The notes beneath the pieces are model-generated. The model made no database searches, had not been told where the DNA came from, and was given only the letters and a program-made list of their open reading frames with translations. Shown one piece after another: positions 17,001-25,275 of a stretch of 64,000 nucleotides of DNA. Origin of the DNA: Nocardioides sp. YIM 152315 (GTDB lineage Bacteria; Actinomycetota; Actinomycetes; Propionibacteriales; Nocardioidaceae); the NCBI RefSeq assembly GCF_029210375.1, contig NZ_JARGER010000025.1:1-64000 (forward strand), given 5' to 3'. Position 1 is the first letter of the stretch; every line of letters starts with the position of its first letter. The position numbers were made by a program, and so were the translations under genes.

Positions 17001-17321
17001 ATGAGCACCCTGTCGACCCACGTCCTCGACACCAACGCCGGCGTGCCGGTCGTCGGGCTCCGGGTGCACCTCGGCAACGCCGCCGACGAGGCGCTGGAGA
17101 CCGGCTCGACCGACGACGACGGCCGGGTGCGCTTCGCCGCCGACCTCCCGGGCGGCGTCTACGTGCTGACGTTCGAGACCGGGCCCTGGTACGGCGGCCA
17201 GGGACGCGAGACGTTCTTCCCGGTCGTCGGCATCGCCGTCGAGATCGATCCCGGCCGGCCGCACCACCACGTCCCGCTGCTGCTCAGCCCGTTCGCCTAC
17301 ACCACCTACCGAGGGAGCTGA
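17001..17321 (+). CDS. uraH: 5-hydroxyisourate hydrolase
   Basis: A 106-residue transthyretin-like protein. The N-terminal STHVLDTNAGVP (His7) and the C-terminal tetrapeptide YRGS are the defining catalytic motifs of hydroxyisourate hydrolase, which converts 5-hydroxyisourate to OHCU in uric-acid breakdown. The start ATG follows a GGGAGGACC ribosome site. The next gene begins 2 bp later and is a purine deaminase-like protein, consistent with purine catabolism. Urate oxidase and OHCU decarboxylase are not in the window. Confidence 0.95.
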   Translation: MSTLSTHVLDTNAGVPVVGLRVHLGNAADEALETGSTDDDGRVRFAADLPGGVYVLTFETGPWYGGQGRETFFPVVGIAVEIDPGRPHHHVPLLLSPFAYTTYRGS

Positions 17322-17322
17322 C

Positions 17323-17790
17323 GTGGCCGACGACCAGTGGCTCGCGCGGGCCGTCGAGCTCGCCGTCGAGAACGTCGCCGCCGGCGGCGGGCCGTTCGGG
17401 GCCGTCGTCGTGCGCGACGGCGCACTGCTCGCCACCGGGCAGAACCGGGTCACCCGAGACCTCGACCCGACGGCCCACGCCGAGATCGAGGCCATCCGCG
17501 CCGCCTGCGCCGAGGTCGCCGACTTCTCGCTGGCCGGCTGTGAGCTGTACACCTCCTGCGAGCCCTGCCCGCTCTGCGTCGCTGCCTGCCTGTGGGCGCG
17601 CCTCGACCGGGTCGTGTACGCCGCCGACCGCCACGACGCCGCCCGCGGGGGCTTCGACGACCGGGAGTTCTACGAGCTGTTCGACCGCGACCGCTCGACG
17701 TGGCCGACGCTGGTCCAGCCCGGCTCCCACCCCGCCTCGTTCGCGCCGTTCGACGCCTGGCTGGGCAGGTCCGACCGCGTTGACTACTGA
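17323..17790 (+). CDS. guaD: Nucleoside/guanine deaminase
   Basis: A 155-residue cytidine-deaminase-fold zinc enzyme starting at GTG 17323. The zinc and catalytic motifs are PTAHAEIEA (His52, Glu54) and SCEPCPLC (Cys82, Cys85). Length and the C-terminal aromatic segment fit the GuaD branch, which converts guanine to xanthine, better than the tRNA deaminase TadA. Its place right after uraH supports purine catabolism. The end overlaps the convergent tetR gene by 7 bp. Exact substrate is inferred. Confidence 0.85.
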   Translation: MADDQWLARAVELAVENVAAGGGPFGAVVVRDGALLATGQNRVTRDLDPTAHAEIEAIRAACAEVADFSLAGCELYTSCEPCPLCVAACLWARLDRVVYAADRHDAARGGFDDREFYELFDRDRSTWPTLVQPGSHPASFAPFDAWLGRSDRVDY

Positions 17791-18338
17791 ACCCCGGCCA
17801 GCGCCTGGGCCGCGCGGGCGAGGTCGTCGACGCCGCGGGCGAGCTCGTCGGGACGGTCGGTGGCGAGATCGAGGTGGAAGCCGTACAGCGCCGAGTCGAC
17901 CAGGGTGACGATCCGGCCGGCGCGACGCGCGGGCGCGCCGCTGCGCACCAGGTAGGCGCGCAACGACGCCGACCAGTGCTCGTTGCTGGCACGGGCCTCG
18001 CTCAGGTAGGGCTCGCTCCCGAAGAGTCCGGTGGCGGCCGCCTGCACGTAGACGTGCATGCAGCCGGCAAGCGGCTCCTCGCCGTACGCCGTCCAGAGCC
18101 GGTTGATCGCCGCTCGCACCGACGGAGCGGCCGGCAGCGCGTCGATCACCGCGACGCTGCGCTTGCCCGTGCGGGCGACGACAGCGGAGACCAGGCCGTC
18201 GCGGCTGCCGAAGTGGTAGATCAGCATCCGGTCGCTGGTGCCGATCGCGGCCGCCACCGGGCGCAGGGTCAACCCGACCAGCCCGTGCTCCAGCACGTGG
18301 TCGGTCACCAGGTCGAGCAGCTCCTCGCGACGGCTCAC
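17784..18338 (-). CDS. TetR-family regulator, likely repressor of the SMR gene
   Basis: A 184-residue TetR regulator. The N-terminal helix-turn-helix is GLTLRPVAAAIGTSDRMLIYHFGSR-like (read in the first 50 residues: TLRPVAAAIGTSDRMLIYHF). The C-terminal half is an all-helical ligand-binding domain. It is transcribed away from an SMR efflux gene 62 bp apart, and a 34-bp palindrome occupies that gap. It very likely represses the efflux gene and itself until an effector binds. The effector is unknown. Confidence 0.9.
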   Translation of the reverse strand: MSRREELLDLVTDHVLEHGLVGLTLRPVAAAIGTSDRMLIYHFGSRDGLVSAVVARTGKRSVAVIDALPAAPSVRAAINRLWTAYGEEPLAGCMHVYVQAAATGLFGSEPYLSEARASNEHWSASLRAYLVRSGAPARRAGRIVTLVDSALYGFHLDLATDRPDELARGVDDLARAAQALAGVQ

Positions 18339-18347
18339 GGCGCCAGC

Positions 18348-18381
18348 GTAGCGAATGCTACAGTCATGTAGCAGTCGCTAC
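18348..18381. promoter_or_regulatory. 34-bp palindromic operator between tetR and SMR genes
   Basis: Arms of 14 bp (GTAGCGAATGCTAC and GTAGCAGTCGCTAC) are inverted with one mismatch around the 6-bp spacer AGTCAT. The arms contain two nested dyads, GTAGCGA/TCGCTAC and TGCTAC/GTAGCA, as expected for two TetR dimers. It covers the likely promoters of both divergent genes. Confidence 0.8.
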
Positions 18382-18400
18382 ACACGGAGGGAAGACAGTC

Positions 18401-18724
18401 ATGCTCGCCGGGATCCTGCTGACGCTCGCCATCGCGGTGGAGGTCGCATCGAGTGCCCTGCTGCCGAAGGCCAAGGGCTTCACCGACATCCCGTGGACGA
18501 TCGCGGTGGTGATCGGGTACGCCGTGGCGATCTGGCTGCTCACCGTCGTCGTGAAGACCGTGCCCGTGTCGATCGCCTACGCCATCTGGGCCGGCGCCGG
18601 CACCGCCCTCGTCGCCGTCGTCGGCTACCTCTTCCTCGGCGAGTCGATGGACTGGGTCAAGTTCGCGTCGCTGACGATGATCGTCGCAGGCGTGATCGGC
18701 CTGAACCTCACCGGCGCCCACTGA
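18401..18724 (+). CDS. SMR-family multidrug efflux protein
   Basis: A 107-residue four-helix small multidrug resistance protein. The essential membrane-embedded Glu14 lies in AIAVEVASSALLPKAKGF, and the conserved VSIAYAIWAGAGTALVA segment forms helix 3. SMR dimers exchange protons for lipophilic cations or guanidinium-type compounds. The ribosome site GGAGG precedes the ATG. Regulation by the divergent TetR gene is likely. Whether it is a Qac-type or Gdx-type exporter cannot be settled by eye. Confidence 0.92.
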   Translation: MLAGILLTLAIAVEVASSALLPKAKGFTDIPWTIAVVIGYAVAIWLLTVVVKTVPVSIAYAIWAGAGTALVAVVGYLFLGESMDWVKFASLTMIVAGVIGLNLTGAH

Positions 18725-18739
18725 TCGCCCGGGCGCCTC

Positions 18740-18771
18740 GCTCGTCTCCCCGGCCGCCCGGTGAAACGAGC
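18740..18771. terminator. Imperfect hairpin after the SMR gene
   Basis: 14-bp arms (GCTCGTCTCCCCGG and CCGGTGAAACGAGC) around CCGC, with two mismatches. It lies 15 bp past the SMR stop. Its core resembles the hairpin flanking the AbiEi-like gene. Confidence 0.6.
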
Positions 18772-18831
18772 TCGACACGACGTGCTTCTGCGGCAATGCC
18801 TGCGGTTCTCGGGTGTTGCGTTGCCCCAGAA

Positions 18832-18867
18832 GTGCGGGAATACCCGGTGCACCGGGTATTCCCGCAC
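18832..18867. repeat. 36-bp perfect palindrome
   Basis: Left half GTGCGGGAATACCCGGTG is followed directly by its exact reverse complement. It sits 15 bp after the end of the leftward FAD dehydrogenase and after the SMR terminator, so it may terminate the leftward gene. A perfect palindrome of this length is unusual and could also be a dispersed repeat or a protein site. Confidence 0.8.
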
Positions 18868-18881
18868 CGGGCGCCAGCCCG

Positions 18882-20538
18882 CTACACAGCGCCGGCGGCC
18901 GCGCGGCCCGCCGTACGCCCGGAGAAGAGACAGCCACCGAGGAAGGTGCCCTCCAGCGCGTTGTAGCCCATCATGCCGCCACCGCCGAAGCCGTTGACCT
19001 CGCCCGCGGCGTAGAGGCCGGGCAGCGGCTCCCCGGCAGACGTCAGGCAGCGACCGTCGAGATCGGTCTCGAGGCCGCCGAGCGACTTGCGGGTGAGGAT
19101 GTTGAGGCGGACGGCGATCAGCGGGCCGGCCTTCGGGTCGAGCAGCTTGTGCGGGGTGGCGACGCGGATCAGCTTGTCGCCGCGGTACTGCCGGGCGCCG
19201 GATCGCGGTCACCTGCGCGTCCTTGGTGAACGCGTTGTCCATCTCGCGGTCGCGCTGCTCGACGAGCTCCCGCAGCTCGGCCTCGACGATCGACGGTGCC
19301 TCGGAGTCGCCGATCTCGTTCATGCCCCGCACCAGCTCGGCAAGGGTGTCGGCGACGACGAAGTCGTCGCCGTGCTGCTTGAACGCCTCGATCGGACCGG
19401 GTGCGCCCTTCCGCACCCGCGACAGCAGGAGCTTGAGGTCCTTGCCCGTCAGGTCGGGGTTCTGCTCCGAGCCGGAGAGCGCGAACTCCTTCTCGATGAT
19501 CTTCTGAGTGAGCACGAACCACGAGTAGTCGTAGCCCGTCCGGCGCAGGTGCGCGAGCGTGCCGAGGGTGTCGAAGCCGGGGAAGTACGGCGCGGGCAGC
19601 CGCCTGCCGGTCGCGTCGAGCCACAGCGACGACGGACCCGGGAGGATCCGGATGCCGTGGTTGTCCCAGATCGGGTCCCAGTTGCGCAGCCCCTCGACGT
19701 AGTGCCACATCCGGTCGGGATTGATCACCCGGGCCCCGGCGGACTGGGAGATCTCGAGCATCCGGCCGTCGACGTGCGCCGGCACGCCGGACACCATCGT
19801 CTTCGGGGGCGTGCCGAGCCGGGCCGGCCAGGTCCTGCGGACCAGGTCGTGGTTGCCGCCGATGCCGCCGCTGGTCACGATGACCGCCTGGGCGCGCAGC
19901 TCGAAGTCGCCCGCACCGGTGCGGCTCGACGCCTTGCCCCGCTCGACGGAGCTCGGCTCCAGCACGGTCCCGCGCACGCCGACCACGACGCCACCCTCGA
20001 CGACCAGCGCGTCGACCTGGTGGCGGAAGGCGAACCGCAGCCGGCCGGACGCCGCGTGCTCTCGGCAGCGCCGCTCGAACGGCTCGACCACGCCGGGACC
20101 GGTGCCCCACGTGATGTGGAAGCGCGGCACGGAGTTGCCGTGGCCGTCGGCCCGGCCGTCGCCGCGCTCGGCCCACCCGACCACCGGGAACACCCGGAGC
20201 CCCATCGCCCGCAGCCACGCCCGCTTCTCGCCGGCGGCGAAGTCGACGTAGGCCTCGGCCCAGCGCCGCGGCCAACGGTCCTCGTCGCGGTCGAACTGCG
20301 CGCTGCCGAGCCAGTCCTGCAGGGCGAGGTCGCGCGAGTCCTTGATGCCCATCCGGCGCTGCTCGGGGCTGTCCACGAAGAACAGGCCGCCCAGGCTCCA
20401 GAACGCCTGGCCGCCCAGCGACTGCTCGGGCTCCTGGTCGAGCAGCACGACGCGCTTGCCGGCGTCGGCGACCTCGGCGGCCGCGGTCAGGCCGGCGAGC
20501 CCGGCGCCCACGACGATGACGTCAGCGATCTCGTCCAC
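18882..20538 (-). pseudogene. FAD-binding dehydrogenase (KstD/fumarate reductase-like), frameshifted
   Basis: Starting at GTG 20538, the frame encodes a flavoprotein with the N-terminal Rossmann motif VIVVGAGLAGLTAAAE, GGQAFWSLGG and NPDRMWHYVEG. This resembles FAD-binding dehydrogenases near 3-ketosteroid dehydrogenases. Near 19193-19202 the coding switches frame: the correct C-terminus (QYRGDKLIRVATPHKLL ... GLYAAGEVNGFGGGG ... GCLFSGRTAGRAAAG) continues in another frame to a TAG at 18882. About two bases seem missing relative to an IRGARQYRGD-like family consensus. Either the gene is broken or the read is wrong there. No other lesion is visible. Confidence 0.8.
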
Positions 20539-20591
20539 GGCGGGATCCTCGCAGATCCGGCCGTCCCGGCGAACGCCAGGTTACTCGTCGG

Positions 20592-21377
20592 TCAGCCGAG
20601 GCCGACGAGGCGCAGGTACGCCGAGGCGAGCGGCTGCCCCGCGATCAGGCCGAGCAGCGCACCGCTGAGCAGGAACGGTCCGTGCGGGACCGCGGTGCCC
20701 CGCCGCGCGACTCCGCCGGCGAGGAGCACCCCGCCGACCAGCGCACCGACGACGAACCCGGCCGCCAGTCCGACCAGGGACGCGCCCCAGCCGTGCCAAC
20801 CCAGGGCGAGGCCGAGGACGGGCGCGAGCGCCACGTCGCCGAGGCCCATCCCGCGTCCGCGGGTCGCCAGCCACACGCCGCCGTAGACCCCGAGCCAGAG
20901 CAGCAGCGACAGCAGGGCGACGGGCACCGGACCGGTGCCGTGGAACGCGACGTCGATCGCCAGCGCGACGACCGTCCCGACCGCCATCGCCCCGGTGACG
21001 GGGAAGGGCAGCCGGCGGTGGTCGAGGTCGATCATCGCCAGCGCGACCCCGGCGGCGACGACGACCAGCACCGCGGCGGCGTACGGCGTGGCTCCGAACC
21101 GCCAGCCCGCCACGACGAAGAGCGCACCCGTCGTTGCCTCGACGAGGGGGTAGCGCACCGCGATCGGCGCCGCGCAGTCGCGGCAGCGACCGCGCAGCAG
21201 CAGCCACGAGACGACGGGCACGTTGTCGATCGGACGCACGGCGTGCGCGCACGCCGGGCAGGCCGAGCCGGGTGAGACGACGGACAGGCCGGCGGGCACC
21301 CGGTGGATCACCACGTTGAGGAACGACCCGACGACGAGCCCGAGCAGGCCGAGGGACGTGAGGTACGCCGAGGTCAC
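20592..21377 (-). CDS. pilD: Type IV prepilin peptidase
   Basis: A 261-residue polytopic membrane aspartyl protease that cleaves and methylates prepilins. Two CxxC pairs (Cys40/43 and Cys65/68) form the zinc motif. The catalytic aspartates are in AMIDLDHRRLP (Asp117/119 region) and in GMGLGD (Asp181). About eight hydrophobic helices are present. It is the last gene of the leftward pilM operon and overlaps the gene before it by 4 bp. Substrates would be the prepilins encoded at 30669-35207. Confidence 0.95.
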   Translation of the reverse strand: MTSAYLTSLGLLGLVVGSFLNVVIHRVPAGLSVVSPGSACPACAHAVRPIDNVPVVSWLLLRGRCRDCAAPIAVRYPLVEATTGALFVVAGWRFGATPYAAAVLVVVAAGVALAMIDLDHRRLPFPVTGAMAVGTVVALAIDVAFHGTGPVPVALLSLLLWLGVYGGVWLATRGRGMGLGDVALAPVLGLALGWHGWGASLVGLAAGFVVGALVGGVLLAGGVARRGTAVPHGPFLLSGALLGLIAGQPLASAYLRLVGLG

Positions 21378-22075
21378 CGCGCCTCGCCGGTCAGCTGTCG
21401 GAGGAGCGCGGTGCGCTCGGCCGCGCCGACCACCGCGGCCAGTCGCTGCCGTCGTCGGTCGCCGGTGCGCTGCTCGCCGGCGACCAGGGCCCAGCGCAGC
21501 TCGACGGTGGCCAGCGCCTCGTCACCCGCGGTCGCGGCCGCCGCGCGCAGGTAGGACTCGAACGCCGCCGCGTCGGACCGCGTGGCGAGCAGCTCCGCGG
21601 CGTCCGCATCGCCCTCGGCGGCGAGCGCGCCCGCCGCCGCCGCGCAGTCGGCGGCCTCGACCGCCAGCAGCTGCGCACGATCGGGGTCGGGGGTCCTCGG
21701 TGGTGGGGTCGGGACGACACGCGCACCGAGGCCGCTCAGGTGGTCGAGGCTCGGGAGTCGAGCGGCGAGCAGGTCGTGCACCGACTCGTCGAAGGCGTGG
21801 ACCAGCGCCCGCCGCGCGATCTCGGCGACCTCGCGGGCGTCGAGACGGGCCTCGGGCCGAAGGTCCTGGGCCACCGCCTCGAGGGAGGCGGCCACGGAGT
21901 CGCCGACGGCGGCGAGCTCGGCCGCAGGGTCGGGGGCGAGGTCGAGTCCGTTCTCCATCAGCAGGTCCTCGAGCGCGTGCACGTCGGCGAGCCAGGCGGC
22001 GAGCTGGGCACGCCGGACGTCGCCCTGGCGGGCGTGGGCCTGCGACAGCGCGGCGTACTCGTCGGAGAGACTCAT
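21374..22075 (-). CDS. Helical hypothetical protein of the pilus operon
   Basis: A 233-residue Ala/Leu/Arg/Asp-rich protein predicted to be almost all helical, with no signal peptide or membrane segment. It contains several heptad-like stretches (for example RAQLAAWLADVHALEDLLMENG), so it may be coiled-coil. It overlaps pilD by 4 bp and is co-transcribed with pilM, pilN and pilO. An ATG at 22153 would add 26 residues and overlap the upstream gene by 11 bp. Function unknown; probably a pilus assembly or regulatory accessory. Confidence 0.7.
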   Translation of the reverse strand: MSLSDEYAALSQAHARQGDVRRAQLAAWLADVHALEDLLMENGLDLAPDPAAELAAVGDSVAASLEAVAQDLRPEARLDAREVAEIARRALVHAFDESVHDLLAARLPSLDHLSGLGARVVPTPPPRTPDPDRAQLLAVEAADCAAAAGALAAEGDADAAELLATRSDAAAFESYLRAAAATAGDEALATVELRWALVAGEQRTGDRRRQRLAAVVGAAERTALLRQLTGEAR

Positions 22076-22142
22076 GCGGGGTCCCCGCGGAATCGTGCGC
22101 TGGAGGAGCGCAGCGGGGGAAGCGTGCGATTTCGTGGGGTGC

Positions 22143-22715
22143 TCATGCGGCACTCCCGCGGTGCCGACGGCGCTGGCGTCGCGGCTCGGGGCTGGCCGGC
22201 GGCGGCACGGGCAGCACCACCTCCGGCGTGTCCACGGCGGCGAGCACCGGTACGGCGGCCGCCTCGGCGACCTCGGGACCGTCGACGACGACCTCGTCGA
22301 GCTCGCCCGACGTCGCCTCCAGCACGGGCATCTCCTCGCCGGCGACGAGGGGTCGGGCCAGGCCCGGCTCGGCCGACAACTGCTCGAGGCAGGCCGTCAC
22401 GCGTGCGGCGGCGAGCCTCGGGTCGTCGTCCGGCGCGATGCGCGAGGCGACTACGCGGGCGACGAGCAGGGCGCGGCGCAGCCCGTCGCCGGCGTCGGCG
22501 GCCACGGCGGCCACGGTGGGCGCGGGTGCGGAGACCGGCGGCGCGGGCGCCGGGTCGGTGACGGCGGCCAGTGCCTGCTCGAGGGAGCGGACCTGCGCGC
22601 GCAGCACCCGCAGCTCGGTCTCCGGTGCCAGGTCGGCGGTCAGGTCGACGGTCGGGTCGGCGGCGACCTCGGTCGCCGGCTCGGCTGCTCGGGTGCGGCG
22701 CGATCGCAGGCCCAT
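22143..22715 (-). CDS. Hypothetical pilus-operon protein
   Basis: A 190-residue protein with a basic start (MGLRSRRTRA), a helical segment likely to be coiled-coil (ETELRVLRAQVRSLEQALAA, residues about 32-51), an Ala/Pro-rich linker, a helical middle and a Pro-rich basic tail. No membrane helix is visible. It starts 1 bp after the pilO stop, so it is in the pilM-pilD operon. No family recognised. Confidence 0.7.
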   Translation of the reverse strand: MGLRSRRTRAAEPATEVAADPTVDLTADLAPETELRVLRAQVRSLEQALAAVTDPAPAPPVSAPAPTVAAVAADAGDGLRRALLVARVVASRIAPDDDPRLAAARVTACLEQLSAEPGLARPLVAGEEMPVLEATSGELDEVVVDGPEVAEAAAVPVLAAVDTPEVVLPVPPPASPEPRRQRRRHRGSAA

Positions 22716-22716
22716 C

Positions 22717-23361
22717 TCAGTCCTCCTCCGGGGTAGCGCTGACCAGGTCGACGACCTCGCCGGGATCCGGCACCGGTGGCATCACGAACATGTCACCCGA
22801 CACGGTGGTCGTGTAGATGCCCGACTCGGTCGCCGCAACGTCCAGCCCGGTGATCAGGTAGGCGCGGTCCATGTGCTCGAGGTTCTTCAGCAGCTTGCGG
22901 GTCTGGTCGTAGCTGCCGGTGATCGAGACCGTCACCGTCTGCCGGGCGAGGCCGGACCGAGGCTCCGGGGCGGGCGTCGTCGTCCCTTCGGCCTGGGTGG
23001 CGTCGCCGACGACCGGCGGCGTCGGGGCCAGGGTGGTGACCCCGTCGGATCCGATGCCGGCGTCGACCGCCGCCGCCGTGACCTGCTCGAACAGCCCGGG
23101 CTGGTCGGCGGTCGCCGGGAACGACGCTGCCAGCTTGCTCGCCGTACGCCGGGTCTCCTCGAGGCCCTCCTGCTGCCGCTGCAGCTGGGCGAGCTGGAGC
23201 GTGAGCAGGGCGTTCTGGTCCTGGGTGGTGGTGATCTGCTCGCGGACCTCCGCGAGGTCGTCGGTCTCGGGTCCGACCACGAGGATCCAGCCGAGCGCTG
23301 CCAGCACGAGCATCGTGAGGCCGCCGACGACCTTGGTGGCGGCGGGGCTGCGCAGGTTCAT
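22717..23361 (-). CDS. pilO: Type IV pilus inner-membrane protein PilO
   Basis: A 214-residue bitopic protein: N-terminal membrane helix (VVGGLTMLVLAALGWILVV, residues about 10-28), a long coiled coil (about 33-80: REQITTTQDQNALLTLQLAQ and on), then a ferredoxin-like domain containing TVSITGSYDQTRKLLKNLEHM. This is the PilO architecture. PilO pairs with PilN and links PilM to the pilus platform. The start ATG shares one base with the pilN stop. The C-terminal tail is acidic. Confidence 0.92.
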   Translation of the reverse strand: MNLRSPAATKVVGGLTMLVLAALGWILVVGPETDDLAEVREQITTTQDQNALLTLQLAQLQRQQEGLEETRRTASKLAASFPATADQPGLFEQVTAAAVDAGIGSDGVTTLAPTPPVVGDATQAEGTTTPAPEPRSGLARQTVTVSITGSYDQTRKLLKNLEHMDRAYLITGLDVAATESGIYTTTVSGDMFVMPPVPDPGEVVDLVSATPEED

Positions 23362-24074
23362 CACGAGCCACCCTTCGTCGGGTCGGCGTACCTGCGGCTG
23401 TAGACGCGGTCCGACAGCCCCACCGAGCCGCTGAACGTGACCTCGGAGGAGTCCGCCGTCGTGGTCGTCGAGATGAACGGCTCGACGAAGCGCCGGGACT
23501 CGCCGAGCGCGATGACGAGCTCGCCGACGTCGGCGCGGCTCGGTGCCGTGCCCGACAGCAGGACGCAGCCGATCACGGGGTGCGTGGCGAAGGGGTCCGG
23601 TCCGGGGCACGCGTTGACCGAGGCGTCGGCGGCGGGGTTCGGCGCCGTACCTTCGCCGGCCGGGTCGGTGGCCACGGGCGGGGCGACGGTCACCGCGATC
23701 GTGGTCAGCTCCGCGCCGTCGGGAGCGGCGTCGCGGATGCCCTCGAGCACCTCGGAGAGGTGGACGTCGCCGGCCATCGCCAACGCGGCCATCGCCTGCT
23801 GTGCGGCGATGCCGTTGACGAACGTGCGCACGGGCGCGAGGCGCTGCGTCTGGACCGTGAGACGGTCGGTCTCGGCCCGCTCGACCGCGAGGGCGTCCTC
23901 CGCGTCCCGGACGCGCAGGTGCTGCGCGCCCCAGGCGAGGCCGACGACGAGCAGCACGGCCAGGCCTCCGGCCACGAACCACCGTCGCAGCCGGCGCGCG
24001 GCGAGTCGGGCGAACGCCGGCTCGGAGAGCAGGTTGACCGACGGCAGGGTCGGCGGGGCGGGCGAGCGGGTCAT
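23361..24074 (-). CDS. pilN: Type IV pilus assembly protein PilN
   Basis: A 237-residue bitopic protein. The cytoplasmic N-terminus carries LPSVNLLSEPAF, matching the INLLP-type PilN motif that docks onto PilM. A membrane helix follows (FVAGGLAVLLVVGLAWGA, about residues 33-50), then a coiled coil and a PilN-like domain (GDVHLSEVLEGIRDAAPDG). An unusual Pro/Ala loop with two Cys residues (about 150-175) is inserted. It overlaps pilM by 4 bp, as expected for a stoichiometric complex. Confidence 0.92.
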   Translation of the reverse strand: MTRSPAPPTLPSVNLLSEPAFARLAARRLRRWFVAGGLAVLLVVGLAWGAQHLRVRDAEDALAVERAETDRLTVQTQRLAPVRTFVNGIAAQQAMAALAMAGDVHLSEVLEGIRDAAPDGAELTTIAVTVAPPVATDPAGEGTAPNPAADASVNACPGPDPFATHPVIGCVLLSGTAPSRADVGELVIALGESRRFVEPFISTTTTADSSEVTFSGSVGLSDRVYSRRYADPTKGGS

Positions 24075-25174
24075 CGCGGCACCCCCAGCCCGAGGCCCGA
24101 GGCGACCGTCAGCGCGGGGGCGTCCGCCTCGGTGATCCGCAGCCGGCCGGGCACGCGCAGGCCGGGGCGCACGTCGAGGTGCTCCACCGGCACCTGGAGG
24201 GCGGCCGTGAGGTGCTCGTCGAAGCCGCCGAGCCGCGAGGCGGCACCGGTGAGCACGATCCGCTCGATGCCCGCGACGGCGGGGTCGGCGCTGTCGCGGT
24301 AGAAGTCCAGCGTGGTCGCGATCTCCGACACGAGCCGGTCGACGGTGCCCGCGACGACCTGCTGTGCCGCGTGGTCGAGGCCGTCGCGGCCCGGACCGAG
24401 GACGCTGCGCTGCGAGTCGTCGAGGCGCGCGTGGCCGGGAAGGCCGACGAACACCTTCGTCCGCTCGGCGTCCTCCCAGGCCCACTCGTAGGTGTCCTGG
24501 ATCGCCTTGGTGATGGCCTCACCACCGACGCCCGGGATGATGCGTGCGTACGCCGGGACGCCGGCGGTGTGCACGACGACCGCGATGACGTCGGAGCCGA
24601 CATCGATGAGCGCCTCTGGTCGGTCGCAGGCCGGTCCGAGGCGGTGCCGGGCGCGCAACGCGGCGAACGGCACCAGGTCGACGCCGCACACCCGGAGCCC
24701 GGCGCGCTCGGCCGCGGCCACCAAGCCGTCGATCATCTCGCGGGACGCGGCGACGAGCAGGATCCGGGCGACCCGACGCGGCGTACCGTCCACGCCGGCG
24801 ACCTCGAGGTCCTCGACGAGGTGGTAGTCGAGGTTGGCCTCGTCGACCGAGAACGGCAGCACGTCCTGCACCTGGTAGCGCAGGGCCTTGCGGAAGTCGG
24901 CCGGCGGCATCCAGTCGAGGTCGAGCTGACGCACCAGCACCGCGCCGTTCGCGACCCCGAGCCGCACGTCCTTGGTCGAGAAGCGACCCCGCGACCACAG
25001 CTCACGCAGCGCGCCCGCGAGCGCTTCGGGGTCCCCCACGGTCCCGGCGCGCACGACTCCCGGCCGCAGCGGCACCTGCGCGAACCGGCGCAGCTGCGGG
25101 CGCCGGCCGCCGGCCAGCTCCGCTGCTCGGACGCCGGAGCCGCCGACGTCCAGGCCGATCTGAGTCCGGGACAT
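24071..25174 (-). CDS. pilM: Type IV pilus assembly protein PilM
   Basis: A 367-residue actin-fold ATPase. The phosphate-1 loop is IGLDVGGSGVRAAEL at the N-terminus. Later nucleotide-binding segments are ALIDVGSDVIAVVVH and RIVLTGAASRLGGFDEHL. FRKALRYQVQDVLPFSVDEA is a typical PilM stretch. It binds PilN on the cytoplasmic face. It is the first gene of the leftward operon, preceded by a FliA-like promoter at 25228-25255 on the minus strand. Confidence 0.95.
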   Translation of the reverse strand: MSRTQIGLDVGGSGVRAAELAGGRRPQLRRFAQVPLRPGVVRAGTVGDPEALAGALRELWSRGRFSTKDVRLGVANGAVLVRQLDLDWMPPADFRKALRYQVQDVLPFSVDEANLDYHLVEDLEVAGVDGTPRRVARILLVAASREMIDGLVAAAERAGLRVCGVDLVPFAALRARHRLGPACDRPEALIDVGSDVIAVVVHTAGVPAYARIIPGVGGEAITKAIQDTYEWAWEDAERTKVFVGLPGHARLDDSQRSVLGPGRDGLDHAAQQVVAGTVDRLVSEIATTLDFYRDSADPAVAGIERIVLTGAASRLGGFDEHLTAALQVPVEHLDVRPGLRVPGRLRITEADAPALTVASGLGLGVPR

Positions 25175-25180
25175 GGATTC

Positions 25181-25208
25181 CTCTAGTTCGGGATATCGAG
25201 GCCGATGG
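25181..25208 (+). promoter_or_regulatory. FliA/WhiG-like promoter P1 for pilT1-pilB
   Basis: CTCT at 25181-25184, 16-bp spacer, GCCGATGG at 25201-25208. It matches the pattern before pilT2, pilA and the 40071 gene. It lies about 68 bp before the pilT1 start and is back to back with P2. Confidence 0.65.
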
Positions 25209-25227
25209 GAAGCACGTGACATCTCCC

Positions 25228-25255
25228 CTATCGCCCGGTACCGCCCGGACCTGAC
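25228..25255 (-). promoter_or_regulatory. FliA/WhiG-like promoter P2 for pilM operon
   Basis: Read on the minus strand: GTCA, 16-bp spacer, GGCGATAG. One base differs from the common form in each box. It lies 54 bp before the pilM start. Confidence 0.6.
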
Positions 25256-25275
25256 CCCCGCGACCCAGAAATCTG

